A DNA stretch of 64,000 nucleotides from Balanoglossus misakiensis (taxonomy: Eukaryota; Hemichordata): NCBI GenBank assembly GCA_040954595.2, contig CM082577.2:4712001-4776000 (forward strand), read 5' to 3'. Shown here in pieces: positions 38,001-46,421 of the stretch (position 1 is its first letter; each line of letters begins with the position of its first letter). The position numbers and the translations under genes were made by a program. Below the pieces are notes generated by a model, which worked only from the letters and a program-made list of their open reading frames with translations, made no database searches and had not been told where the DNA came from.

Positions 38001-41000
38001 ATGAGACAATGTGCATTCAAATTCCGAGTTTCAACCCCTCCCATATTCCTATGTGGTGTGAACATCAACCACTAGAGGGCGCTATTGAATAGGTAGCCCG
38101 AATGTTTTGCAAGCGCATAAAAACAAAACTTTTAAGAAACTTACAAGAAATAAGAAACTTATAAGAAACTTATTTCTTATAAGTTTCTTATTTCTTATAA
38201 GTTGCACTTTGACCAGAAGTGGTGTATTCATCTCAACTTTCCGTTTTCTGCAGACTGAGAATATATAAATCTGAACCAACATATCTGTTTCTCCACATTC
38301 TGATATTAAAATAAGAGTACAACTGAAGAAGGATAATCTAAAACTAAGGATATTATAACCTAGTTGGTCATACATGTAACATGCATATGAAAAGACTTCT
38401 AGAAATAATGATTAAAAGTAGACCATGTTTTTGCCGGCCTAGACACTTGCTATTAGAACCACAACTGATATGTAATTACTGTTCTTGTTTTTCTTTAACA
38501 GAATTGGTTATGATGAGTTGTCCAATGCAGTGAGGGAAAGATACTGTGCAGATGAAGAAATATACAAGTCGTACGTTGATGTGCTGGCTACTTACTTTGA
38601 AAAGAAACTTAAGGTTAGTCTCTATAATATTAAGGCATTCATCAGGTCAATTCATCAACTGTTCAAATATTTTGTTTGCTGAAGAGCGGGCAAGGTGTCA
38701 GAAAGAAGGTGAAGAGTAATAAAGCCATTATATCTCTTTACATTTTCTTCCTTTTATTTCAGGAACTTGGATCTGACTATAGAACTAAAATCCCTGAGAG
38801 AATCATTGATGAGTTACCCTGGTTACTTCAGAAGTTTGGTAACCACGACAGGTTGCAGAATTGTCTGGTCCATCTGGGTTTATTTCAGGCCCTCTTTACG
38901 TGAGTACTAGTGTGACCATAAACAACTATGATGTTAGAGATTTACTCAGGCTTTTTCTATCTATAAATTGCTCTGTGGCCTGCAACTGTCCTGGTCCATA
39001 TGAATGAGACATATCTGTCTACATGCAGTCTTTTGTGAAATTATATACCTATTTTAAACCTTCAAGTTGTTGTCAACAGAAATTGTGTTCATATAGAAAG
39101 GTAACCAGTGGTTATTTTATCATGTACAAGTCTGTGGTTTAATACTGTCAGATATTTTTATCAGAATTCGAGGTCATCTCTCTCTCTCTCTCTATCTCTT
39201 TGAATTCACAGTGACAAGAACAAATATGACTTGTTCAATTACTGGAACACCATGCAGCTTTCAGGGGATGAAATACTATCTCTGTACACCAAAGCCTTGA
39301 ACGGACAAGTGGCCAATCTCTACTTGATGGAACTGGAAATATCCGGCGATGAAAAGATGCAGCCTCCAGCTAAACAAGTTAGTGATTAGATCATTGTTGT
39401 TGTGTTTTAATCTGGACAATACATGTATGTAAGAGGAAAATATCTTTTTTTCTGTATTTTGTTTAATTTTACAGATTTTGTCGGTTACTGCCAAGTTGGG
39501 AGATTTTCTAAATGACGCTGGACACGTGAAGCAAGCTGTGCCAATGCTTCAGCGATGCAGGAGAATGTTCGTAAGTTGTCTGTTCACAACCATAGAAAAA
39601 AATGTGAATGAGGGTAGACAGGTCCATTGCAATAATTTGTTTAATAGTGTACCAATTTAAATTGTCTTCTAAGTTAATTGTTCAAGTGCAGCACATTATA
39701 AAGAGCTGGACAAATGCCAACAAGACTGTGCTAGCTATACCATCCATATAGCCTTGTTTATGTAAATCTTTATGCACCTGTGTCATTATGAAAACTGTTT
39801 CAGATCAGTAAGAGTAAATTACTAAATGAATCGCTCCATTCTGTAGGAATGTTCGTACGACCAGGATGATGTTGAAGGCAACCCCAAAGTGGCTGAGGGT
39901 TACTGCAATGTCTTGAACAAATTAGCTTGTCTGTACGTCGATCTGGAGAAGTTCGCAGAAGCTGAACCGCTGCACAAGGAAGTTCTGAGAGTCAAGCAGA
40001 AAATGTAAGATATTTTCAAAGTTGTGTTTCATTCCACAATACCAGCTAGGACACAATTAAGCCCTTTGTTGATTGACCCTCTGAAAATGGAAAGCCATAT
40101 GTCCATAAAATATGTATCATGTCCACCATGATACCTTTAAACACAAGTTTCAGCATAACAAACTTCATTAGATCCAAAATTCCATGAACAAATTTCAAAA
40201 TTACTGGTGTTGTTATGGCATATCTTTCCTTTCTTAATGTAGGTTTCCAGAAGAAAAATCTTATATTGCCACAACAATGAATGGTCTTGCCGTACTCTAC
40301 CACTACATGAGAAGATATGATGAGGTAATTTAATTTTTTGTTATAAACATAAATATGTTGACAGGTTGCATCTCACAGAAGGGACTTTATTGTTTTAATC
40401 TCTAGCTTTCCTGTTTCAGTAATAAAGGGTACGTACGATATATGGCACGTAACAGTACTTTTAGTCATTTCAAAAGTATAATCTATACTCCCTGTCATCC
40501 CAGTTCCATCCTTAGAGGTCCAACCTCACCATAGAAAACAATAGGTCTGAACTGAACCATGGTGGTGAAAATGTAAAAGTGTTGTATTAATTGTATTACT
40601 TCCAAGCTTGACCAACACATGGTAAAGATGCGATCAAAACAACAAACTATCTTGTGTATAAATTGCACCTTACACAGGCAGAGGAATACTATCAGAAAGC
40701 TCTCGAACTACACAGAGCTGGTCAGGAAGAAAATAACGCACTCATTGGGGACACTCTTAACAACATTGGAGGTGTACGACTGGACAGTGGACGCAATTTG
40801 GAGGGAGCTAAGGAGGTCATGGAAGAAGCCATGAAGGTATGGATGTCTAAAGTTACTGCATTTGCTACCTGTAGCTACATGTTTAACCCTTTCACCCCCA
40901 GTTCCCTCTTTAGAGGTCCAACCTCACCATAGAAAACAGTGGGTTTGGACTGATCCATGGTGGTGAAAGGCTTAATGAAAAAAAAAATTGTCTATAAACT

Positions 41001-43944
41001 GTATTATAGATTTTTTTTCCATTGTTACTCTCTCTAGATATATGAAGTTTGTTACTTTGGAAACCTGCCACTGGAAGTCACTGGAGGAATGAATAACCTT
41101 GCAATATTGTACAGACGACTTGGAGAGTTTGAAAAGGCAGAGGTCTTGTACAAGAAGTGAGTTGAAATTTTGAGAAGCAAAAAGCAAGTTTAGCATGTTC
41201 CCTTACGCTAGCAGTGACTCGCTAACGTGTAGACATGGCATAACTTTATCTCTGAGCATTTAATAATAAAACAGCAAATTACGAGATATTTTTTGCTAAA
41301 CTGTCATTTTCCTTTCCATTACCAGAGCATATGATGCCACAATTAATGCTGTCGGAGAAAGACATCCGGACGTGGGAGAAAAATTAATGAACTGGGGAGT
41401 CTTTGAGATGGGAAGAGAGAATTACGATGATTCTCTGGAAAAGTACAAGCGGGCTTTGGAAATCTACAAGGTATTACTGTATTTGTCGGGACACTATGCG
41501 ACTTCTTTTTATATTTGGCAAGAGAATTAAAGTATTATGGGTGACATGGCATTCTCATTTCATGTTTTTATGTGCTTTCATATCATCACTGTATAAGTCA
41601 AACCTGTGTACTCCGTCATAAATTGCTGAGAGGAAAACCATAGTGTTTATCTTGAATATTGTCCTCTTTGCAGGAAACACTGGGCGAAGATCACATCAGA
41701 TCTTTGTTCCTCATGGAAAACATTGCGCTGGGCTATATCTATCAGGGCAAGCACGCAGAGGCCCATCCCTACTTCAAAGAGGCAGGTAAGTGGACGGATT
41801 AACTTTTTTTCATTCCCAGTGGATGGATGGGCACAAGGAAACTTATGGATTGGACTCCATCTGTCTGTACACGGATTTCTCCCTGCCCGGATAGGTACAG
41901 GGACAAATGCACTTTGAAGTTATACATTTGAAGTCAGAACACAAATAGCAGTGTCATTGTGTTCAAAATCTGCAGAGAGCTCTCCAACACTGACCAGAGA
42001 AAGCTAAGAATTTCCGCATTCAAATTTTGGCCAGACACAGACTCCAACACCATGTCCACTTCATACTAGGACCAAAGTCTGACAAAGCATGTTCACATTG
42101 ATACTTTTGAGCTAATTTCTGAACCTGATTGGAACTGTCAACTCAGATATTGCATACCAGCTAGTGCATACAAAAATGATTAAAGGCTGTAGGTTTATTG
42201 CTGTTGGACAGTGTGCTAAGGCTGTGAACATAATGTTACACTAAAGAACTTGTCACTTAAATATGATTGATACATTTCATCCCAGAATTAACAAATGTCA
42301 ACTTTTTAACTCTAATCTTTGCATTGTTGTATTTTGTTCAGGCGAAAAGCTCTATATACAAGGCAGACTGAACGCATCTGTACCAAAACTCAATTTCTCC
42401 ATGATGGACTACTATCTGCACAGTGATGAGACGGAGGCCTACAGATTTCTGGAGCGGGCTGTGACAGCAGAGTGGGCTGCCGACAATATCTTTGCTGCGC
42501 TGGATTATTTCGACCAGCAGCTGCCAGAGAATGAGAGACCTGATCGACCATATGAACATACTGTTGATTATGCATTAACTAAGTAAGGACGCCTATTCGT
42601 TAATACCAATCACATGATCTGAAATATGTAAATGATGTTACTACGTTAAGAGCTTGGTGGGCAAGTTACTGTCTCTGTTACATATTTCATGAATTTTTAG
42701 CCATTTTTGCAATCAACTCTGATTTATTTTTATTTTTTGTTGCTGCAGATTCCCAAAAAGTAAGTTTTTGCTGATGCGAAAAACTGAAGAGTACAGCAAA
42801 AGTGGTGAATCTGAGAAAATGTGTCAACTTCTGCGCAATGGAGAATTTGGGCCACCGGAATATACGTCGTCATATTCATCATTTGTCCAGAATGGCCACC
42901 GGAAAGAAGGAGTGGATATTCTCAATCAAGGAAAAGAGAAGTTTCCAGATGATGTTGTGAGTGCTGGTATATGGTATTTTGTGTATAGAGAATACTTTTT
43001 GTGGTGAAATTCAAAGGCCAAACAGATTGAATGTGCGAGTTCAAAGTGTGCTGCATGCGTATAGTGTTACCGGTAGGTTCACTTTTGTTAGCTTAGCTTA
43101 TTTCACACACAGTTGAAAAGACACACGACAGTGTTGGACTGCATGCATCCTGTTCGACATTATCCTTGAAGAACATGAAATTTTGAACCCTTTCACCCCC
43201 ATTTCCCTTTAAAGAGGTCCAACTTAGCCACAGAAAACAATGCATTTGGGCCAAACCATGGTGGTGAAGGGGTTAACATACCATTGCACTCTTTGATCCA
43301 TTCGCAGGAAATCGGTTACAATATCGGCATGTACTTTGGCTTCTACAAGGAATACGACAAAGCTGTGGAGAATTTCACCAGAGTGTTGGAGATCGACCCC
43401 AATGATGTGGACACTGTGTTCGCTCTGAGCAAGGTGCTCCTCTTGAGCGGGCAGATGGAGAAGGCCAAGGAACAGCTGGAGAAAGTGATGGAAATGGCAA
43501 AAGAAAGGAATGATGCAGACAAGATGGAACAGGTAGGTGTGTCAGATGGTACATGTATTTGTAATCAACCGGACTTCTGGTCCAACCTAAAAGCACACTA
43601 CACTGTCAACATTATGATTTGACAGAAGTCTCCAAACAGGGTTATATCTTGCATAACACTATATACTCTAGGATGACACTATTTCACAATGTTGACTGTC
43701 TTTGCTCTAGGCCTCGCACATTTTGGAACAAATCGACCTGGACAACCTGAACACATGGGGATCAACCCCTGCCAAGGAAGATAACGGGCAAGCCGGCGCG
43801 TCTGAGAGTCCGGAAGAGCAGGAGGAAGAGACTGGGGAGGAAAACCAGGAGACGAGAGAGGAGGATAGGGAAAGCATGCTCTCACAGGAAGAAATGGACA
43901 CTGCGAACATGAATGATTTCGATGAGAGCGAGAGGAAAGGTTAA
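23066..43944 (+). CDS. DUF4062-NACHT-TPR protein, nephrocystin-3-like (26 coding exons)
   Basis: Predicted 1330-residue STAND NTPase. Exons: 23066-23074, 24466-24720, 24898-25071, 25457-25600, 25787-26075, 26306-26413, 26687-26946, 27557-27718, 28098-28202, 28512-28579, 28954-29038, 29406-29545, 38502-38613, 38763-38899, 39212-39377, 39475-39570, 39847-40004, 40243-40324, 40678-40836, 41038-41156, 41326-41470, 41674-41785, 42342-42582, 42749-42956, 43308-43532, 43711-43944. N-terminal DUF4062 ([17 protein letters not shown]), Walker A GTSGIGKTS (about 287-295) split by an intron, Walker [14 protein letters not shown], then TPRs from about residue 740 and an acidic tail. Unlike human NPHP3 it lacks an N-terminal myristoylation/coiled-coil region, so nephrocystin-3-like or DDB_G0287407-like is safer than NPHP3. 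Role in cilia or signalling is inferred. Confidence 0.88.
24466..25071 (+). other. DUF4062 domain exons
   Basis: Exons 24466-24720 and 24898-25071 encode the TIR-like DUF4062 domain: a first strand ([11 protein letters not shown]), a helix with REREEL, the strand [11 protein letters not shown], the helix with C-L-R-Q-M-D and the strand [15 protein letters not shown]4062 commonly precedes NACHT-type ATPases in animals. Confidence 0.7.
25733..25746 (-). promoter_or_regulatory. Partial CTCF-like motif
   Basis: On the minus strand TCCTAGAGGGCGCT matches most of the CTCF core (C-C-x-x-x-AGRGGGCRC) but lacks the leading CCA. Included because stronger matches occur at 34366 and 38069 in the same gene. 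Confidence 0.2.
26557..26623. repeat. (GATG)n microsatellite
   Basis: Two blocks of tandem GATG units separated by a short GGGT-rich stretch, in an intron of the NACHT-TPR gene. Confidence 0.85.
33940..34080. repeat. Tandem repeat, four units of about 35 bases
   Basis: Unit starts CTACAATGTACATCATTGGT and recurs at 33940, 33975, 34010 and 34047. Copies are almost identical, so the array is young. Non-coding. Confidence 0.92.
34366..34380 (+). promoter_or_regulatory. CTCF-like core motif
   Basis: GCCACTAGGGGGCAC fits the vertebrate CTCF core CCASYAGRGGGCRS. It lies 1.5 kb beyond the 3' end of the nested ELOVL gene. Sequence match only; binding not shown. Confidence 0.45.
35428..35433 (-). 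terminator. Candidate polyadenylation signal of the ELOVL gene
   Basis: AATAAA on the minus strand about 460 bases beyond the ELOVL stop codon, in an AT-rich stretch consistent with a 3' UTR. Confidence 0.4.
35892..36761 (-). CDS. ELOVL6-type very-long-chain fatty acid elongase, intronless
   Basis: ER membrane condensing enzyme that extends acyl-CoA with malonyl-CoA. One uninterrupted 289-codon frame (vertebrate ELOVL6 is about 265). Diagnostic ELO motifs are all present: [15 protein letters not shown], the histidine box [10 protein letters not shown] (HxxHH), [16 protein letters not shown], and TSMQLLQM. Hydrophobic segments support about seven membrane spans. The HWYHH box and the NYLVHSVMY motif place it with the ELOVL3/6 group for saturated and monounsaturated substrates. 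The C terminus is Lys-rich but without a perfect KKxx end (ends TKKEE). The gene lies antisense inside an intron of the NACHT-TPR gene; lack of introns suggests a retrocopy, but the frame is intact. Confidence 0.93.
   Translation of the reverse strand: MNRDNIHWFPLELETSFDYDATHRWFQESWTDSFIYSIIYLVLIFAGRKAMHHRHKFDLRMTLALWSASLTIFSVLGAFRCLTEFIDTYSNHGLQRTMCDKSYLRGVSGFWCWAFAVSKVVELGDTMFIVLRKQKLMLLHWYHHVSVLIYVFYSSRDGLPHGRYFAVMNYLVHSVMYGYYALKASRLVTIPSYVNIIITSMQLLQMVVGLLVNYYVLAQVEPGPDCPVYYHNINWSFAMYFSYFVLFSHYFYTTYVSKGNKKARVASVDTDQKIKKDIVSNGVLTKKEE
36901..36913 (-). promoter_or_regulatory. Possible TATA box of the ELOVL gene
   Basis: CATAAAATATATA on the minus strand, about 140 bases upstream of the ELOVL ATG. 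The spacing suits a TATA box with a short 5' UTR; AT-rich chance matches are common. Confidence 0.3.
37893..37976. repeat. Imperfect inverted repeat
   Basis: Arms around 37893-37918 and 37927-37976 pair through TTTTTAGAGAT/ATCTCTAAAAA and the flanking GGTGTT/AACACC, then more loosely through CACTGT/ACAGTG. Probably a MITE remnant. Confidence 0.55.
38069..38083 (+). promoter_or_regulatory. CTCF-like core motif
   Basis: CCACTAGAGGGCGCT matches the CTCF core consensus at every position. It lies 1.3 kb upstream of the ELOVL start and 420 bases before exon 13 of the host gene. Confidence 0.5.
38126..38204. repeat. AT-rich palindrome built of AAGAAACTTAT units
   Basis: Repeated AAGAAA(C/T)... units run into their own reverse complement (TTATAAGAAACTTATT / TTTCTTATAAGTTTCTTA), able to form a hairpin. 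Confidence 0.7.
39177..39200. repeat. (TC)n microsatellite
   Basis: Short TC dinucleotide run, interrupted once, directly upstream of the acceptor at 39211; it serves as the polypyrimidine tract of exon 15. Confidence 0.8.
40494..40572 (+). mobile_element. Truncated copy of the ~90-bp foldback element
   Basis: Matches the middle and right part of the element at 40882-40975 (shared TTAGAGGTCCAACCTCACCA and CCATGGTGGTGAAA) but has lost the left terminus. Confidence 0.65.
40882..40975 (+). mobile_element. ~90-bp foldback element (MITE-like), full copy
   Basis: Begins TTAACCCTTTCACCCCCAGT and ends TGGTGGTGAAAGGCTTAA, which are imperfect inverted termini. The body has AGAGGTCCAACCTCACCATA. Closely related copies: 43184-43277 (full), 40494-40572 (partial), 17367-17431 (divergent) and a reversed fragment near 4104-4172. 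Confidence 0.7.
43184..43277 (+). mobile_element. ~90-bp foldback element (MITE-like), full copy
   Basis: Left terminus GAACCCTTTCACCCCCA and right terminus TGGTGGTGAAGGGGTTAAC are inverted copies of one another. Sits in the intron just before exon 25 of the NACHT-TPR gene. Confidence 0.7.
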
Positions 43945-44166
43945 CTACGAACAGATGGAATTGGGGAACAGTAATATCATCGAGAAAAAATCAGAAAGTT
44001 GAACAGGGTATGAGTGAATAGCGAAAAAATAATGAAAATCAGAGTTGAAAAGTTGAGAACAATTGAAAATAGTTCTGCATGACAAATACATATCCTTCAT
44101 AACTTGCATTATGAATATTTTCATAAACTATATCACAAATATCTTCTAAGAATCATAGATAATAGT

Positions 44167-44172
44167 AATAAA
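44167..44172 (+). terminator. Candidate polyadenylation signal of the NACHT-TPR gene
   Basis: AATAAA 222 bases after the stop codon at 43944, in strongly AT-rich DNA. Confidence 0.4.
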
Positions 44173-45794
44173 TTGAGAATCTTTATGCTTCACCATGATA
44201 TATTTAAAATGTATATACCAGTACTATCACATTTCATTTGTATAACTTGTACAGGATTATACTATAGAATATTTGTACATACATTTAGGATAAGTGTTTT
44301 ATTGTAAATAATGTACATAGTAAATATTATTTGTAAAGATTTTAGTTGTTTTATCTCAGAGTAAAATATAGTTTTGTAAAAAAATTCAGTAATGAGAAAC
44401 AAAACAGTAAGGTAATTTAAAACAACAATTTTATGATTGATTAGTTAAATATGTTAAGAGAGACACATTTTTTACATAATGTGTTACTAGTCTGTCAAAA
44501 ACGTCTCTAGATTTTACTAAATTATATTTCAGAATATTTGTCAACTTTCTTGCCAAATCATTCTAATCACAGAAATATCATGACAATCAAAGTACTTTCA
44601 TCTGGGAATTAGACAATCAAACGGAAATAATTTTGTATAAAAACGACAATCAGAGAAGAGTATTTCAGTTTCAAAGGCTCATATTATTAATTTTTACAGT
44701 AGTATATTTTGAATTCAGCTCCCCTTATAACAATACAATCAAGTATGCAGATTTGTGTATCAGGAGGTCATTAGTCTTCCAAATTACGAATAAATTTATT
44801 CTAATTTGAATATTAGAAACTACTGTGATTTCTGATTGGTTGAAAAAAATAAGCAGGTGTTTGCAGAGTTTCGTTTGGAGCATGCTTACTTCATTTTATT
44901 CGAGAAATTGCGCAAGGTTCATCGTTATGGGGTCGTTGAACGTGCTTCGGTATGACCGGAACTCTCATTGACACGATTAACTGGGAATTTAACCATGTTA
45001 ACAGAAGAAGTTTCGTTTTCTTGACACCTTGTCGGATTAACATCGAGCCTACCACGAAGTGATGGTGACGTTAAAAAGGTATGTCCACTTTATATGGTGT
45101 CATAAAACAACTTATGATAACAGTGTATATGGTTAACTCTAGACAGTATGTCGTAGTCTTGAGGATGAATTTATTAATTTTTGCTCTACGAAATGTATAC
45201 GCACGTAAATTGGAGTTCGGCGCACAACTTACAAGGCGCGTCCGAGCGCAGTGGGCGCGTCAGATAAAACTACTCGTACGCGAAGAATTCTGGGCGGCTT
45301 TCATTTAAACATAATAAAGATGCGATCTTTCTTTGAATTCATCTTCACCGGCCAATGGCTTTATTCGGTCCGGGACTCTTCTTCAGATCGTCACGGTCCA
45401 GGTGAAACTAGCCAAGCCGTGCGGACCGCGGAGATAGGGGGATCAGTCAGTGGGGCTGGGTACCAGAGAGAAGAGAACGCGGTTGCTGCGTCGTTTCACT
45501 CAACGCGGAGTATTCGCTTCATATCATGCTGTTTATTTCATACAATATGACAGCGCAATCCCACGACAACTTTCATAGTTGAAAGACCAGTCAGCATTTA
45601 AATACTTATATCTTTCGCCAAGAACCAGCAGTCTTTCACTCCTCCTCAAACTCTGTTTATTCTAATGCATGCGAACATGTACAAACTCAATCAAAACTGC
45701 ACAGCCTAGTACAATTCTCTCTGAAAAACACATAAATGGAAACTTGCATGTAATAATTACAATAATGATTATGACAATAATAGTAATAATATCA

Positions 45795-45800
45795 TTTATT
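45795..45800 (-). terminator. Candidate polyadenylation signal of the receptor kinase gene
   Basis: AATAAA on the minus strand about 435 bases beyond the kinase stop codon at 46236. Confidence 0.3.
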
Positions 45801-46235
45801 CAATATAAATAAAGCTTACATCACTTATAAGGAAATTGTGCTGAAAAGTAGTTGTTTAATCCGTCTGCTCTATTTTCCAAAACCGTAAATGCCCAAAATA
45901 CATTAAAAACAGTTTAATTGGGATTTCTGTGCCAGAATGTAAACAGTGAAGTTGTGGTACAATAAAACTTAATGTAGATTGATTTTATAAATCGCTTCGA
46001 GGGCGAAATACATGCAGTTTTAATATATTCGATGTACAAGGTACATCTACATTGAGAGGTTTCTCTTGGTCATAAACCGCTTACGCTCGAGCCCAATCTG
46101 ATTAAAATCAGATGTAGGGAGCGGCGACGTGTTTTTTTATGCTGTCGCCTACACTATTCACGCAAATAAGCCAGCTTCTACTGTCTATGAGTACAGCATC
46201 TCTCTGTGTGCCTTCAGTGGGTCGGCCTGCATCCA

Positions 46236-46421
46236 CTACAAAAAGAAACCTTCGTCATTATCGCTCTCCGACATCGCCTCGAAAACGATTTCATCACTGA
46301 AGTCTTCAATGTCGCTGTTCTTCGCCATGTAATCTCCAAACGATGTCGTCGAGGTGCTCTCGCAGAAGGCGCTCTCTTCTGTCGAGTAGTTGTTGCTTCT
46401 CCTGTGTTTCGCCAGAATGTC
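46236..46421 (-). CDS. Last coding exon of the receptor kinase (C-terminal tail)
   Basis: An AG acceptor at 46423-46422 opens a 61-codon frame (starts [19 protein letters not shown], ends DNDEGFFL) that joins in phase 0 to the GTAGGT donor at 47138. The composition is acidic and Ser-rich, with Tyr in NNYSTEE and FGDYMAK, as expected of a receptor tail with phosphotyrosine sites. Reading through the same donor instead gives Val-Gly-Cys-stop at 47127, a possible short isoform. Confidence 0.65.
   Translation of the reverse strand, partial: DILAKHRRSNNYSTEESAFCESTSTTSFGDYMAKNSDIEDFSDEIVFEAMSESDNDEGFFL

Larger units (their letters stand above)
29546..38501 (+). other. 8956-base intron 12 of the NACHT-TPR gene
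   Basis: The donor GTGAGT follows TATGA at 29545 and the acceptor AG ends at 38501; together they give GAA in frame. It is by far the longest intron in the window. It holds the antisense ELOVL gene, two CTCF-like motifs, a 35-base tandem repeat, two palindromes and poly-G/C tracts. From 29600 to 33900 nothing coding was recognised. Confidence 0.8.
43945..46235. other. Convergent intergenic region
   Basis: Lies between the 3' ends of the NACHT-TPR gene (plus) and the receptor kinase gene (minus). It is AT-rich with scattered poly(A) signals on both strands. The more GC-rich part around 45190-45500 has open frames without recognisable content. No repeat or RNA gene was identified. Confidence 0.5.
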
